The notes beneath the pieces were generated by a model. The model saw only the letters and a list, made by a program, of their open reading frames with translations. It was not told where the DNA came from and ran no database searches. Made by a program: the position numbers and the translations under genes. A DNA stretch of 64,000 nt from Streptomyces sp. LHD-70. Lineage in GTDB: Bacteria; Actinomycetota; Actinomycetes; Streptomycetales; Streptomycetaceae. Position 1 is the stretch's first letter. Every line of letters begins with the position of its first letter. Location: contig NZ_JAVIFW010000013.1 in assembly GCF_031157275.1 (NCBI RefSeq), positions 1 to 64,000 of the forward strand. The letters run 5' to 3'. Shown piece after piece: positions 1 to 6,814 of the stretch.

Positions 1-11
1 CTGGCGGCGCA
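1..11 (+). other. 3' tail of a tRNA-Lys(CUU) gene or remnant cut by the window edge
   Basis: The first 11 bases equal the last 11 bases of the tRNA-Lys at 5446-5519, and the same 147-bp downstream repeat follows. Whether an intact tRNA-Lys or another 3'-half remnant lies to the left cannot be seen. Confidence 0.6.
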
Positions 12-20
12 CAGACAGAC

Positions 21-48
21 AAGGCCCTTCGCTCCGGCGGAGGGCCTT
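21..48. terminator. Intrinsic terminator hairpin in the 147-bp repeat
   Basis: An 8-bp perfect stem (aaggccct/agggcctt) with a GC-rich loop lies 10 bases after the tRNA 3' tail. The same hairpin recurs at 168-195 and 5529-5556. Confidence 0.7.
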
Positions 49-167
49 CGTCATACTCCGGGATCTCGCGGCGCCCAACAGGCGGCTGGGGGTCCGGGGG
101 TTATCCCCCGGATGAATGCAGCATCAGCGGGTCCGGGGTTCGAGTCCCTGGCGGCGCACAGACAGAC

Positions 168-195
168 AAGGCCCTTCGCTCCGGCGGAGGGCCTT
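168..195. terminator. Terminator hairpin, second copy
   Basis: Identical to the hairpin at 21-48, in the second 147-bp repeat unit. Confidence 0.65.
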
Positions 196-403
196 CGTCA
201 TACTCCGGGATCTTGCGGCGCCCAACAGGCGGCTGGGGGTCCGGGGGTTATCCCCCGGATGAATGCAGCATCAGCGGGTCCGGGGTTCGAGTCCCTGGCG
301 GCGCACGTTGTCGTTGGCGGGTCATCTTCGTTCTCGGCGCAGCTTCGCTGCGCGGCGGGGGCTTCGCCACCCATACCCCCTCAAGCGCCACGCGTGACCG
401 CCC

Positions 404-2074
404 TCACGAAAGGTCGAGCAGCCCCTCCCGCCCCTGCTCCCGATAGCGCTCCAGGAGGGCCGACTCGGCCGCCGGGGTCAGCGGCTCGTACGGCACCTCC
501 GGGTCCGGGCGCCACCACACCGGGTCCGGGCAGCGGAAGCCCGCGCGGCGCAGCGCCACCCGGTGCACCTTGTTCGTCGCCGTCACCGGCATGCGCCGCA
601 CCGTGCGGACGAAGCGGGGCAGCATCTTCGGGCCCAGGTCGGCCTGGGCCGCGAGGAACCGGCCGAAGTCGTCCGGGTCGAAGGGGGCGCCGTCGAGTGC
701 GAGCGTCGCCATCACCTGGTCGCCTGCCACCGGATCGGGCACCGCGTAGACCGCGACCGCCGCGGCCCGTTCGTACCGGGCGAGGATGTTCTCGATCATG
801 GCGGCGGCGAGGTTCTCGCTGTCGACGCGCAGCCGGTCGTCCTGCCGCCCCGCGAAGTACAGGAAGCCCTCGGCGTCCCGGAAGAACAGGTCCCCGGTCC
901 AGTACCAGCCCCCGCGCACCCGGTCCGCGTAGGCCGTCGGATTGCGCCAGTACCCCTCGAACGGGCTGCGGCCCCGGTTGACCAACTCCCCTATCGCCGC
1001 AGCCCCGTTGAGCAGCCGCCCGGCCCCGTCGAAGCGCGCCGTCGGGCACTCCTCGCCGGTCTGCGGGTCGACCACCGCCAGGTCGTCGCCCTCGGCCGCG
1101 CGGCCGATCGCGCCCGGCGGGGTGCCCTGGGTGCGCTGGATCGCGGCGCCGCCCTCGGAGGAGCCGTAGCCCTCCACCAGGCGCACCCCGAACCGCTCGG
1201 CGAACCGGGCCGCGTCGACCGCGCCCGCCTCCGTACCGAAGCCGAGGCGCAGCGGATTGTCCCGGTCGTCCGGCCGCTCGGGGGTGGCCAGGATGTACTG
1301 CACGGCACGGCCGACATACGTGAAGTACGTGGCCCCGTACGCCCGTACGTCGTCCAGGAAGCCGGAGGCCGAGAATCTGCGGCGCAGGGCGACCGAGGCG
1401 CCCGCCGCGAGGGCCGGGGACCAGTCGGCGATCACCGCGTTGCCGTGGAACATCGGCATGCAGATGTAGTGCACGTCGTCCCGGCCCACGTCGAACTGCC
1501 CGGCCAGGGAACGCCCGGCGGCGGCGAGCCGGCCCTGGGTGCAGATCGCGGCCTTGGGTGCGCCGGTGGAGCCGGACGTGAAGTAGAGGAGCATGCGGCG
1601 CGCGGGGTCCGGCGGGGCGAGCACGGCGTCGCCGGGGGCGGCGCCGGCGTAGGGGGCGAGCAGCTGCTCGTACTCCTCGGAATCCGTCACGAGGACGCGT
1701 ACGCCGGGGAGTTCGAGGCCGTCGAGGAGGGGCAGGTGGGTCCGCTCGGTGAGCAGGACGCGGCACTCGGTGTGCAGGATGTCGCGGGCGAGTTCGGCGC
1801 CGCGCCGCGTCGGGTTGATCCCGGCGACGGCCGCGCCCGCGAGCGCGGCGGCGCCCAACCACAGCGGGTACTCCGGGGTGTTGTCGAGCAGCACACCCAC
1901 GTGCGGCTCGGCCTCGGGCGGCAGCAGGTCCACGAGCAGCGCGGCCCGCGCGGCGGCTCCGGCGGCGAGCTGGTGGTGGGTGAGTACGCGGTCCGCGCAG
2001 CGGAGCCCGGGACGGTGGTCGTCCCACTGCGCGTGTACGAGCTCGGCAACGGTCTTGGCGCCAGTCATCCCCAT
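404..2074 (-). CDS. Acyl-CoA synthetase (long-chain fatty acid-CoA ligase type, FadD17-like)
   Basis: An ANL-superfamily adenylating enzyme of 556 aa that should activate a carboxylic acid with ATP and join it to CoA. Visible motifs are the P-loop YFTSGSTGAPKAA near residue 165, the acyl-adenylate motif GYGSSEGG near 310, the YWTGDLFF hinge region near 400, and the C-terminal lysine in TNKVHR near 508. Length fits the family. The start is ATG at 2074 (MGMTGAK); an in-frame ATG at 2068 is equally possible. It stands alone, with 155 bp to the AA10 gene. The actual substrate cannot be read from the sequence. Confidence 0.85.
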   Translation of the reverse strand: MGMTGAKTVAELVHAQWDDHRPGLRCADRVLTHHQLAAGAAARAALLVDLLPPEAEPHVGVLLDNTPEYPLWLGAAALAGAAVAGINPTRRGAELARDILHTECRVLLTERTHLPLLDGLELPGVRVLVTDSEEYEQLLAPYAGAAPGDAVLAPPDPARRMLLYFTSGSTGAPKAAICTQGRLAAAGRSLAGQFDVGRDDVHYICMPMFHGNAVIADWSPALAAGASVALRRRFSASGFLDDVRAYGATYFTYVGRAVQYILATPERPDDRDNPLRLGFGTEAGAVDAARFAERFGVRLVEGYGSSEGGAAIQRTQGTPPGAIGRAAEGDDLAVVDPQTGEECPTARFDGAGRLLNGAAAIGELVNRGRSPFEGYWRNPTAYADRVRGGWYWTGDLFFRDAEGFLYFAGRQDDRLRVDSENLAAAMIENILARYERAAAVAVYAVPDPVAGDQVMATLALDGAPFDPDDFGRFLAAQADLGPKMLPRFVRTVRRMPVTATNKVHRVALRRAGFRCPDPVWWRPDPEVPYEPLTPAAESALLERYREQGREGLLDLS

Positions 2075-2229
2075 GGCGCCGCACCATAGTTGACAGGCCG
2101 TCAGAATTGGAGGGGCGGTACGGTCCCGCCTGCGCGCACCGCATCATGGGGGTGCGGCGCGCGCAGGGTGGGGACATCCGGGCCGAGGGGGGAGACACCC
2201 CCAGGGGGAAGGGCCCGGCGCGGAAGGCG

Positions 2230-2829
2230 TCAGAACGTGACGTCCGAGCAGGCGTAGAAGGCGTTGCCCGTGTCGGCGATCGTCCAGACGGACAGGATGA
2301 CGTGGTGCCCCGACTTGCCGCCGGGGAGCTGCCCGGTGTGCTCGAGCGTGGCGGGCGGCTGCTGGTTGTTGTACGGGACCGTGAAGAACGGCGCCGATTC
2401 GAGAGCGGCCCTGGTCAGCGGCTTGCTGTCGTCCCAGCCGTTCTTGGTGATGTAGTACTTGAAGTCGGTCGTGGAGTGCCGGGCGGTGAACTGCCAGCGG
2501 AAGCTCTGGCTGCCCCCGCTCGACACCTTGGTGGTCGGCCAGGCGCCACCGCCGGGCTTGGTCGGCGAGTTGAGCGAGTCGAACTGCCCGAGCCCCGCCG
2601 AGCAGATCTTGCCGTCGGCGGGCCCCGCGGCCGGGAATCCCTTGGGGCCCTCGACGCTCTGCGGCTCCCACTGGATCGAACCGCAGCCGGTGACGGTCCC
2701 GTTGGCGCAGACCTTCTGCCTGCTGATCGGGGAGTCGGTGTAGCCGTGGCCACTGGCGCCACCCGTGGAGAAGGTGAAGGCGCCCACGGTGGCGATGCCC
2801 ACCGCTGCCGCGTACATCCGTTTTCGCAT
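2230..2829 (-). CDS. lpmP: Secreted lytic polysaccharide monooxygenase, AA10 family (chitin/GlcNAc polymer active), LpmP-like
   Basis: A 199-aa copper oxygenase that cuts crystalline polysaccharide oxidatively outside the cell. The signal peptide (MRKRMYAAAVGIATVGAFTF...) should be cut after ASG so that the mature protein starts with His (HGYTDSP), the first ligand of the AA10 histidine brace; the second His is in the HTGQLPGGKSGHH segment. Paired cysteines and the C-terminal FYACSDVTF are typical of single-domain AA10 proteins. The start is ATG at 2829 after GGAG. A dre site lies about 60 bp upstream. In S. coelicolor and S. lividans the orthologue near cslA (LpmP, from memory) works with CslA/GlxA on the tip glycan; the symbol rests on that similarity and context. 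Confidence 0.88.
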   Translation of the reverse strand: MRKRMYAAAVGIATVGAFTFSTGGASGHGYTDSPISRQKVCANGTVTGCGSIQWEPQSVEGPKGFPAAGPADGKICSAGLGQFDSLNSPTKPGGGAWPTTKVSSGGSQSFRWQFTARHSTTDFKYYITKNGWDDSKPLTRAALESAPFFTVPYNNQQPPATLEHTGQLPGGKSGHHVILSVWTIADTGNAFYACSDVTF

Positions 2830-2887
2830 GCTGCTGCTCCTGTGCTCCTGGAGAACGAGGGGGAGTTCTACGAGCCGTGCGCAGTGC

Positions 2888-2903
2888 TGCGGTCTAGACC
2901 AAG
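2888..2903 (-). promoter_or_regulatory. Probable DasR binding site (dre) for the AA10 gene
   Basis: The core ggtctagacc is a perfect 10-bp palindrome. Read on the minus strand, cttggtctagaccgca matches the known dre consensus ACTGGTCTAGACCACT at its centre. It lies about 60 bp upstream of the AA10 start, where DasR would block the promoter until GlcN-6-P is present. Binding itself is inferred. Confidence 0.75.
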
Positions 2904-2986
2904 TCACAGATTATGGGCGGGAGTTCAACATGTCCATACCAATGAGGGGCGGATTCCGGACAACGGAACGGAGGTGCCCCGAGGGC

Positions 2987-4366
2987 TCAGCGCCCGGCCG
3001 CACCCGCCCCTGCACCCGCTTCTGCACCGGCCCCTGCACCCGCTTCTGCACCCACCCCTGTCCCTGTCCCTGCCCCTGTCCCCGCGCAGAACGCCATCGC
3101 CAGATCCTTCACGAGTGCCTTGCGTTCGCCGTCGTCGAGCTCGACCAGGCCGCGCACGGTGAGCCGGGTGACCGTGTCCTCCACCGAGTCGACGAGCTGT
3201 GTCAGGGCCGTGTCCCGGTCCCGTGCCTCCAGGGCGGCGAGCCGACGGCGGCGTGCCGACTCGGCCACCTCGGGCGCGTAGTCGATCCGCGTCGGCCGGA
3301 CCGCGAACACCTCGATACCGGCCGCCTCCGCGTCCGCGGCCACCCGCCGGGTGAGCGCGTCGCCGACCGCCTCCGCGTTGCGCAGCGTCGCCCCGCCCGT
3401 ACCGCCCGTACCGCTCGTGGGCGCGTCCACCGGCAGCTGCGAGAGGACCCCGGCGAGCGCGGCCTCGACGCACTCGCGCAGATAGGTCACGTGATCGTCG
3501 ACGCCGAGCGCCGCCCGCGCCGTGTCCTTGATCCGCCAGCCGACGAGCAGCTCCACGCGCAGCGCCACCCCGTGCGCGTCCACGCCGTGCAGCGGCTCGC
3601 TGCGCCAGTGCCGCAGCCGTACGTCGACCCGGCGCCGCTTCAGCAGCGGGTTGATCCACACCAGGCCGGTGCGCCGCACACTCCCCCGGTAGCGTCCGAA
3701 CAGCGACAGCACCCACGCCCGGCCGACCCGCCCCCGGCCAAGCCCGCCGAACGCGAACAGCGACAGCGCGCCCGACCCGGCGAGCACCGCCCACTGCGCA
3801 GGCCCGAGCCCCGCGCCGAGCTGCTCCGGCAGCCGCGCGAGCCGCACCGCGAACGCCGGCAGCACCCCCGCCCACCAGCCGCCCGCCACGCATCCGCCGA
3901 GACCGGTGAACCCGGCGGCCACCGCGGCGGCGCCCGCCCACGACCGCCCGCGCCACTCGGTGACCTCGACCGGCACCACCACCCGCGTCGGCACCGCGGC
4001 CCGCGCGGGCGAGGGCCCGAACACCGGCCGCCCCGCACCCGCGCCCGCCCGCGGCTGCTCGCCGGTGCCCCGCCTGCGGCCGACGACCGTGGGCGGCAGG
4101 GCCACGGGGGGCGAGTCGTCGCGGAAGAGGAGGTGGAGGGGGATCTCGGTGGTCGCCTCGGTCTGGATCAGGCGGGGGGTGCGGGTGGGCCCGGCGGTGG
4201 GCGCGGGGTTCCCGGCCGCCCGGTGCGGTCGCGGGGGCTGGTCTCGGGCGGGCTCGGCGGAGGCGGGCTCGGCAGGGGCGCCCTCGGCCGGGGGCTCGGA
4301 GGGACCCGTCCCGTCCGTGGGGCCGGTCGTGTCGGCGCTGTCGCTCATGCCGGTCGTGGATCCCAT
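2987..4366 (-). CDS. SPFH/Band 7 domain membrane protein
   Basis: A 459-aa protein with a Pro/Ala-rich N-terminal region (1-130), two hydrophobic helices (about 143-165 and 190-210), an SPFH/Band 7-like domain (about 220-400) and a low-complexity Gly-Ala-Thr tail. SPFH proteins scaffold membrane microdomains; a partner here is unknown. The start is ATG at 4366, six bases after GGAGG; ATG at 4348 is an alternative. The tail (GAGTGTG, AGAGAGAEAG) is encoded by the tandem repeat at 2998-3085 and is probably variable between strains. Confidence 0.7.
   Translation of the reverse strand: MGSTTGMSDSADTTGPTDGTGPSEPPAEGAPAEPASAEPARDQPPRPHRAAGNPAPTAGPTRTPRLIQTEATTEIPLHLLFRDDSPPVALPPTVVGRRRGTGEQPRAGAGAGRPVFGPSPARAAVPTRVVVPVEVTEWRGRSWAGAAAVAAGFTGLGGCVAGGWWAGVLPAFAVRLARLPEQLGAGLGPAQWAVLAGSGALSLFAFGGLGRGRVGRAWVLSLFGRYRGSVRRTGLVWINPLLKRRRVDVRLRHWRSEPLHGVDAHGVALRVELLVGWRIKDTARAALGVDDHVTYLRECVEAALAGVLSQLPVDAPTSGTGGTGGATLRNAEAVGDALTRRVAADAEAAGIEVFAVRPTRIDYAPEVAESARRRRLAALEARDRDTALTQLVDSVEDTVTRLTVRGLVELDDGERKALVKDLAMAFCAGTGAGTGTGVGAEAGAGAGAEAGAGAGAAGR
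2998..3085. repeat. Tandem repeat coding the Gly-Ala tail of the SPFH protein
   Basis: Degenerate 6-bp repeats of the cccctg/cacccg type, organised in 18-bp blocks, encode the C-terminal Gly/Ala/Thr run of the gene at 2987-4366. Such tracts are prone to slippage in whole codons. Confidence 0.75.
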
Positions 4367-4408
4367 CGGTACCTCCGCACCTCCGCCGTGCCGCTTACCG
4401 CTGTTCTG

Positions 4409-4462
4409 CCATGCTGCCGTGCTGCCGTGCTGCCGTGCTGCCGTGCTGCCGTGCTGCTGTGC
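4409..4462. repeat. 9-bp tandem repeat upstream of the SPFH gene
   Basis: About six copies of gctgccgtg (later copies gctgctgtg) lie 45-95 bp upstream of the ATG at 4366, between it and the next gene's stop at 4514. No promoter is obvious in this stretch; copy number could alter spacing. Confidence 0.8.
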
Positions 4463-4513
4463 TGCTGGCTTCCTACTGGCTTCCTACCGGCGTGCTGCCG
4501 CCCGCCTCCAAGG

Positions 4514-5305
4514 TCAGCGGAGGAACAGCCGCCGCCATGTCTCCGGCCCCGGGTAGCCGTCCGCCGCGCCGCCGCGCCAGCCCTGGGCGCGCTGGAAGTC
4601 CTCGACGCCGCGACGGTCACTCTCGCCCCAGTCGGGTCCCGGGCCCCGGCGGTAGTGCCTGCCGAACCCCTTCTGCACGAGCTGTCGGCCGAGCCGCTCC
4701 ACGTGCGCGTTCGACCGGCCGGGCCGGAACGCTCCCCTGCCGGGATACGCGGGAACGTTCCCGGCCGACGCGGCGCTGTTCGCCGTACCACCGCCACCCG
4801 AGCCACCACCCGAGCCACCACGCGAACCCTCACCCGGCCCCGGGATGTCCCGGCCCTTCCCCAGGACCAGGTACTCCCAGGTCAGCGGCCCCGGCAGCCC
4901 GTCCGCCCCGCCCTCGTCCGACGTCCAGCCCTGGGCGCGCTGGAAGGCTTGGGTCGCCTTGCGGTCCGCGTCGCCCCAGACCGGCGAGGGCCCGGAGCGG
5001 TAGAAGGGGCCGCCGCCGCGCTGGACGAGGAGCCGACCGAGCTGGGTGATGTACGGGCTGCGGGCGCCGGGGCCGAATGCCGCGGCGCCGGGATAGCGCA
5101 GAGCCATGCCGGGGCCCGAGGCCTGCGCCACGGCCCTGAGGTTCTTGTACCGATAGGCCGCACTGGCCGGACGGGCCGTACCGGCCGTACCGGCCGCGAT
5201 GCGATTCGCCTCACATCCCGGCTGCGCTCCCGGCTCACGCCCCGGCCCTGAATGTCCGCATTGCTGCACGACGGTCAGTTTCTCAACTGTCCATCCGAAT
5301 CGCAT
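4514..5305 (-). CDS. Peptidoglycan-binding protein with two repeated wall-binding domains
   Basis: Two copies of the same about 75-aa domain, with the pattern YPG..F.PG ... LGRLLVQRG ... GPSPVWGDADRKATQAFQRAQGW ... PGP.TW, are separated by a Gly/Ser linker. These belong to the Streptomyces peptidoglycan-binding family often found fused to wall hydrolases. No catalytic domain or clear signal peptide is visible. The start is uncertain: I give ATG at 5305 (MRFGWTVEK); GTG at 5356 also opens the frame, and the region before residue 60 looks poorly coding. The role is presumably wall binding, possibly as a bait or modulator. Confidence 0.65.
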   Translation of the reverse strand: MRFGWTVEKLTVVQQCGHSGPGREPGAQPGCEANRIAAGTAGTARPASAAYRYKNLRAVAQASGPGMALRYPGAAAFGPGARSPYITQLGRLLVQRGGGPFYRSGPSPVWGDADRKATQAFQRAQGWTSDEGGADGLPGPLTWEYLVLGKGRDIPGPGEGSRGGSGGGSGGGGTANSAASAGNVPAYPGRGAFRPGRSNAHVERLGRQLVQKGFGRHYRRGPGPDWGESDRRGVEDFQRAQGWRGGAADGYPGPETWRRLFLR

Positions 5306-5445
5306 GCTGACGGTCCGAATGCTGTACGCCACCCACGTCGAGGCGGCCTCGGACACCGCCCAGATGGCCAGCCGGTGATCAGCCGGTGATCAGCCGGTGG
5401 TCCGGAGCACTCTCCGGAATCCGGTAGAGTTCTCCAGGTCAGCAG
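5306..5445. other. Gap between the peptidoglycan-binding gene and tRNA-Lys
   Basis: Holds three copies of an 11-bp repeat (cagccggtgat, about 5369-5400) and presumably the tRNA promoter (candidate -10 tagagt near 5425). No gene is visible. Confidence 0.5.
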
Positions 5446-5519
5446 GCGCCGCTAGCTCAGTTGGTTAGAGCAGCTGACTCTTAATCAGCGGGTCCGGGGT
5501 TCGAGTCCCTGGCGGCGCA
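5446..5519 (+). tRNA. tRNA-Lys (anticodon CUU)
   Basis: A complete 74-nt cloverleaf: acceptor GCGCCGC paired with GCGGCGC, discriminator A at 5519, anticodon stem GCTGA/TCAGC with loop CTCTTAA, and T arm with TTCGAGT. CCA is not encoded. It reads AAG codons. Its 3' half, from 5484, is the sequence copied in the 147-bp repeats at 12-305 and 5520-5666. Confidence 0.97.
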
Positions 5520-5666
5520 CAGACAGACAAGGCCCTTCGCTCCGGCGGAGGGCCTTCGTCATACTCCGGGATCTCGCGGCGCCCAACAGGCGGCTGGGGG
5601 TCCGGGGGTTATCCCCCGGATGAACGCAGCATCAGCGGGTCCGGGGTTCGAGTCCCTGGCGGCGCA
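5520..5666. repeat. 147-bp repeat unit with tRNA-Lys 3'-half remnant (third copy)
   Basis: Directly follows the intact tRNA and has the same structure as the units at 12-305: terminator hairpin (5529-5556), second hairpin, then a 36-nt tRNA 3' half at 5631-5666. It carries aacgcagc where the other copies have aatgcagc. Confidence 0.9.
5529..5556. terminator. Terminator of tRNA-Lys
   Basis: Perfect 8-bp stem aaggccct/agggcctt starting ten bases after the tRNA 3' end, third copy in the window. Confidence 0.75.
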
Positions 5667-5674
5667 CAGACAGT

Positions 5675-5708
5675 CGAAAGCCCCCTCGCGAGAGCGAGGG
5701 GGCTTTCG
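5675..5708. terminator. Second terminator after the tRNA-Lys repeat
   Basis: 15-bp stem cgaaagccccctcgc/gcgagggggctttcg with a short loop, just after the last tRNA 3'-half copy. It differs from the repeat-borne hairpin and is probably the original chromosomal end of the tRNA transcript. Confidence 0.8.
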
Positions 5709-5830
5709 TCGTATACGCACCCCCCCACCGCACCCCCCACCGCACTCCCCGCGCACCCCCGCGCACCCCCCGGACACCTCACCACCCCCGCCCCGCCCCC
5801 GCCCCGCCACGCGCCGGATACCTTTGGCCC

Positions 5831-6559
5831 ATGGCGCGCGACATACAGGAGCGGATCAAGAAGCTCATCATCGACCAGAGGCTGCCCTCCGGCGCCCCGC
5901 TGCCCACCGAGCCCGAACTGATGGAGCTGCTCGGCGTCAGTCGCAACTCCGTGCGGGAGGCGCTCAAGGCGCTGGTGGCGATGGGCATCGTCGAGATCCG
6001 GCACGGCTTCGGCACGTACGTGGGTCCGATGTCGATGGCGCCGATGATCGAGGGCCTCGCGTTCCGTACCGTCGCGGGGCACTACCGGGGCGAGGACAGC
6101 CTGCTCCAACTCCTCGAACTGCGCGAGGCCGTGGAGACCGGGCTGCTCGCGCGGCTCGCCGGCCAGGTCCCGGCGAGCGACCTCGCCGAACTCGACGCGC
6201 TCGTGGACCGGATGGAGAGCGAGGCCGCCGTCGGCACGGTGGCCGCCGAGACCGACCGCGCCTTCCACGCGACCCTCTACCGCTGCCTGCGCAACCCGCT
6301 GCTCGGCGAGGTCCTGGAGGCGTTCTGGGACGCGTTCCACCGTGTCCGCACCGACCTCGTGGACATTCCGCACGACCCGAAGGTGACCTGCCACCAGCAC
6401 CGGGAGATCCTCGGCGCGGTCCGCTCCGGCGACACCCTCCGGGCCGAGCAGGCCGTACGCGAGCACTTCGGAAACCTCCGCACGCGGCTCGCCTCGGCGG
6501 GGGCGCGCGGGGAGGCGGAAGCTTCAACTCCTCCCGCAAACCGCGCAAATGATCGCTAA
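5831..6559 (+). CDS. GntR-family regulator, FadR/FCD subfamily
   Basis: A 242-aa regulator. An N-terminal winged helix (about 1-70; PTEPELMELLGVSRNSVREALKALV is split here only by my reading) is followed by an all-helical FCD ligand domain (about 85-225) with the metal-binding His and Asp/Asn residues spread through DRAFHATLY and HREIL. FCD regulators usually sense organic acids. It faces the cslA-glxA operon in the same direction, 255 bp upstream, with no sign of being its operon partner. The start is ATG at 5831. Confidence 0.85.
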   Translation: MARDIQERIKKLIIDQRLPSGAPLPTEPELMELLGVSRNSVREALKALVAMGIVEIRHGFGTYVGPMSMAPMIEGLAFRTVAGHYRGEDSLLQLLELREAVETGLLARLAGQVPASDLAELDALVDRMESEAAVGTVAAETDRAFHATLYRCLRNPLLGEVLEAFWDAFHRVRTDLVDIPHDPKVTCHQHREILGAVRSGDTLRAEQAVREHFGNLRTRLASAGARGEAEASTPPANRANDR

Positions 6560-6814
6560 CCGGCAGGTTCCCGCCTTGCGATCATGGTGCTGACGTAGAA
6601 CGCTTGCGTAATTCGTGAACACCATGTGATGGACGGTGTGCGGGAGTTGAGTTCGGGCCGGGCATCATGCTGACCGGGCGAACCGTGGGCGGGCTTTCTA
6701 CGTCTCAACGACCGGTGGCCCGCCACTGATGCTGACCGCGGGGTTCAGGGGGGACCCAGCGGTGACCAGGACCGACGACCACGCGGGGACCGACCGCGTG
6801 CGGGGGGATGACTC
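6560..6814. promoter_or_regulatory. Presumed promoter region of cslA-glxA
   Basis: 255 bp without a credible gene. It contains three loosely similar cat(c)atgctgac/gatgctgac motifs (about 6663, 6725 and, with a change, 6581) that could be operator half-sites. I cannot assign a -10/-35 box with confidence, and no dre-like palindrome is seen. Confidence 0.4.

Larger units (their letters stand above)
12..305. repeat. Two tandem 147-bp repeats, each ending with a tRNA-Lys 3' half
   Basis: Units span 12-158 and 159-305 and differ by about one base (ctcgcgg versus cttgcgg near 69 and 216). Each has a terminator hairpin, a second hairpin made from ccgggggttatcccccgg, and a 36-nt copy of the tRNA-Lys 3' half (123-158 and 270-305) covering the 3' anticodon stem, T arm and acceptor strand. 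There is no 5' half, so these are not functional tRNAs. A third copy of the unit follows the intact tRNA at 5520-5666. The arrangement resembles att sites of tRNA-targeting integrases or slippage duplication of a tRNA 3' end. Confidence 0.9.

Noticed and set aside
123..305. tRNA 3' halves as functional tRNAs
   Set aside because: Only the 3' anticodon stem, T arm and acceptor strand are present; no D arm or 5' acceptor strand exists.
2765..5251. Long plus-strand open frame (828 aa)
   Set aside because: It is antisense to the AA10, SPFH and peptidoglycan-binding genes, has runs of Arg/Pro/Gly typical of GC-rich shadow frames, and no domain.
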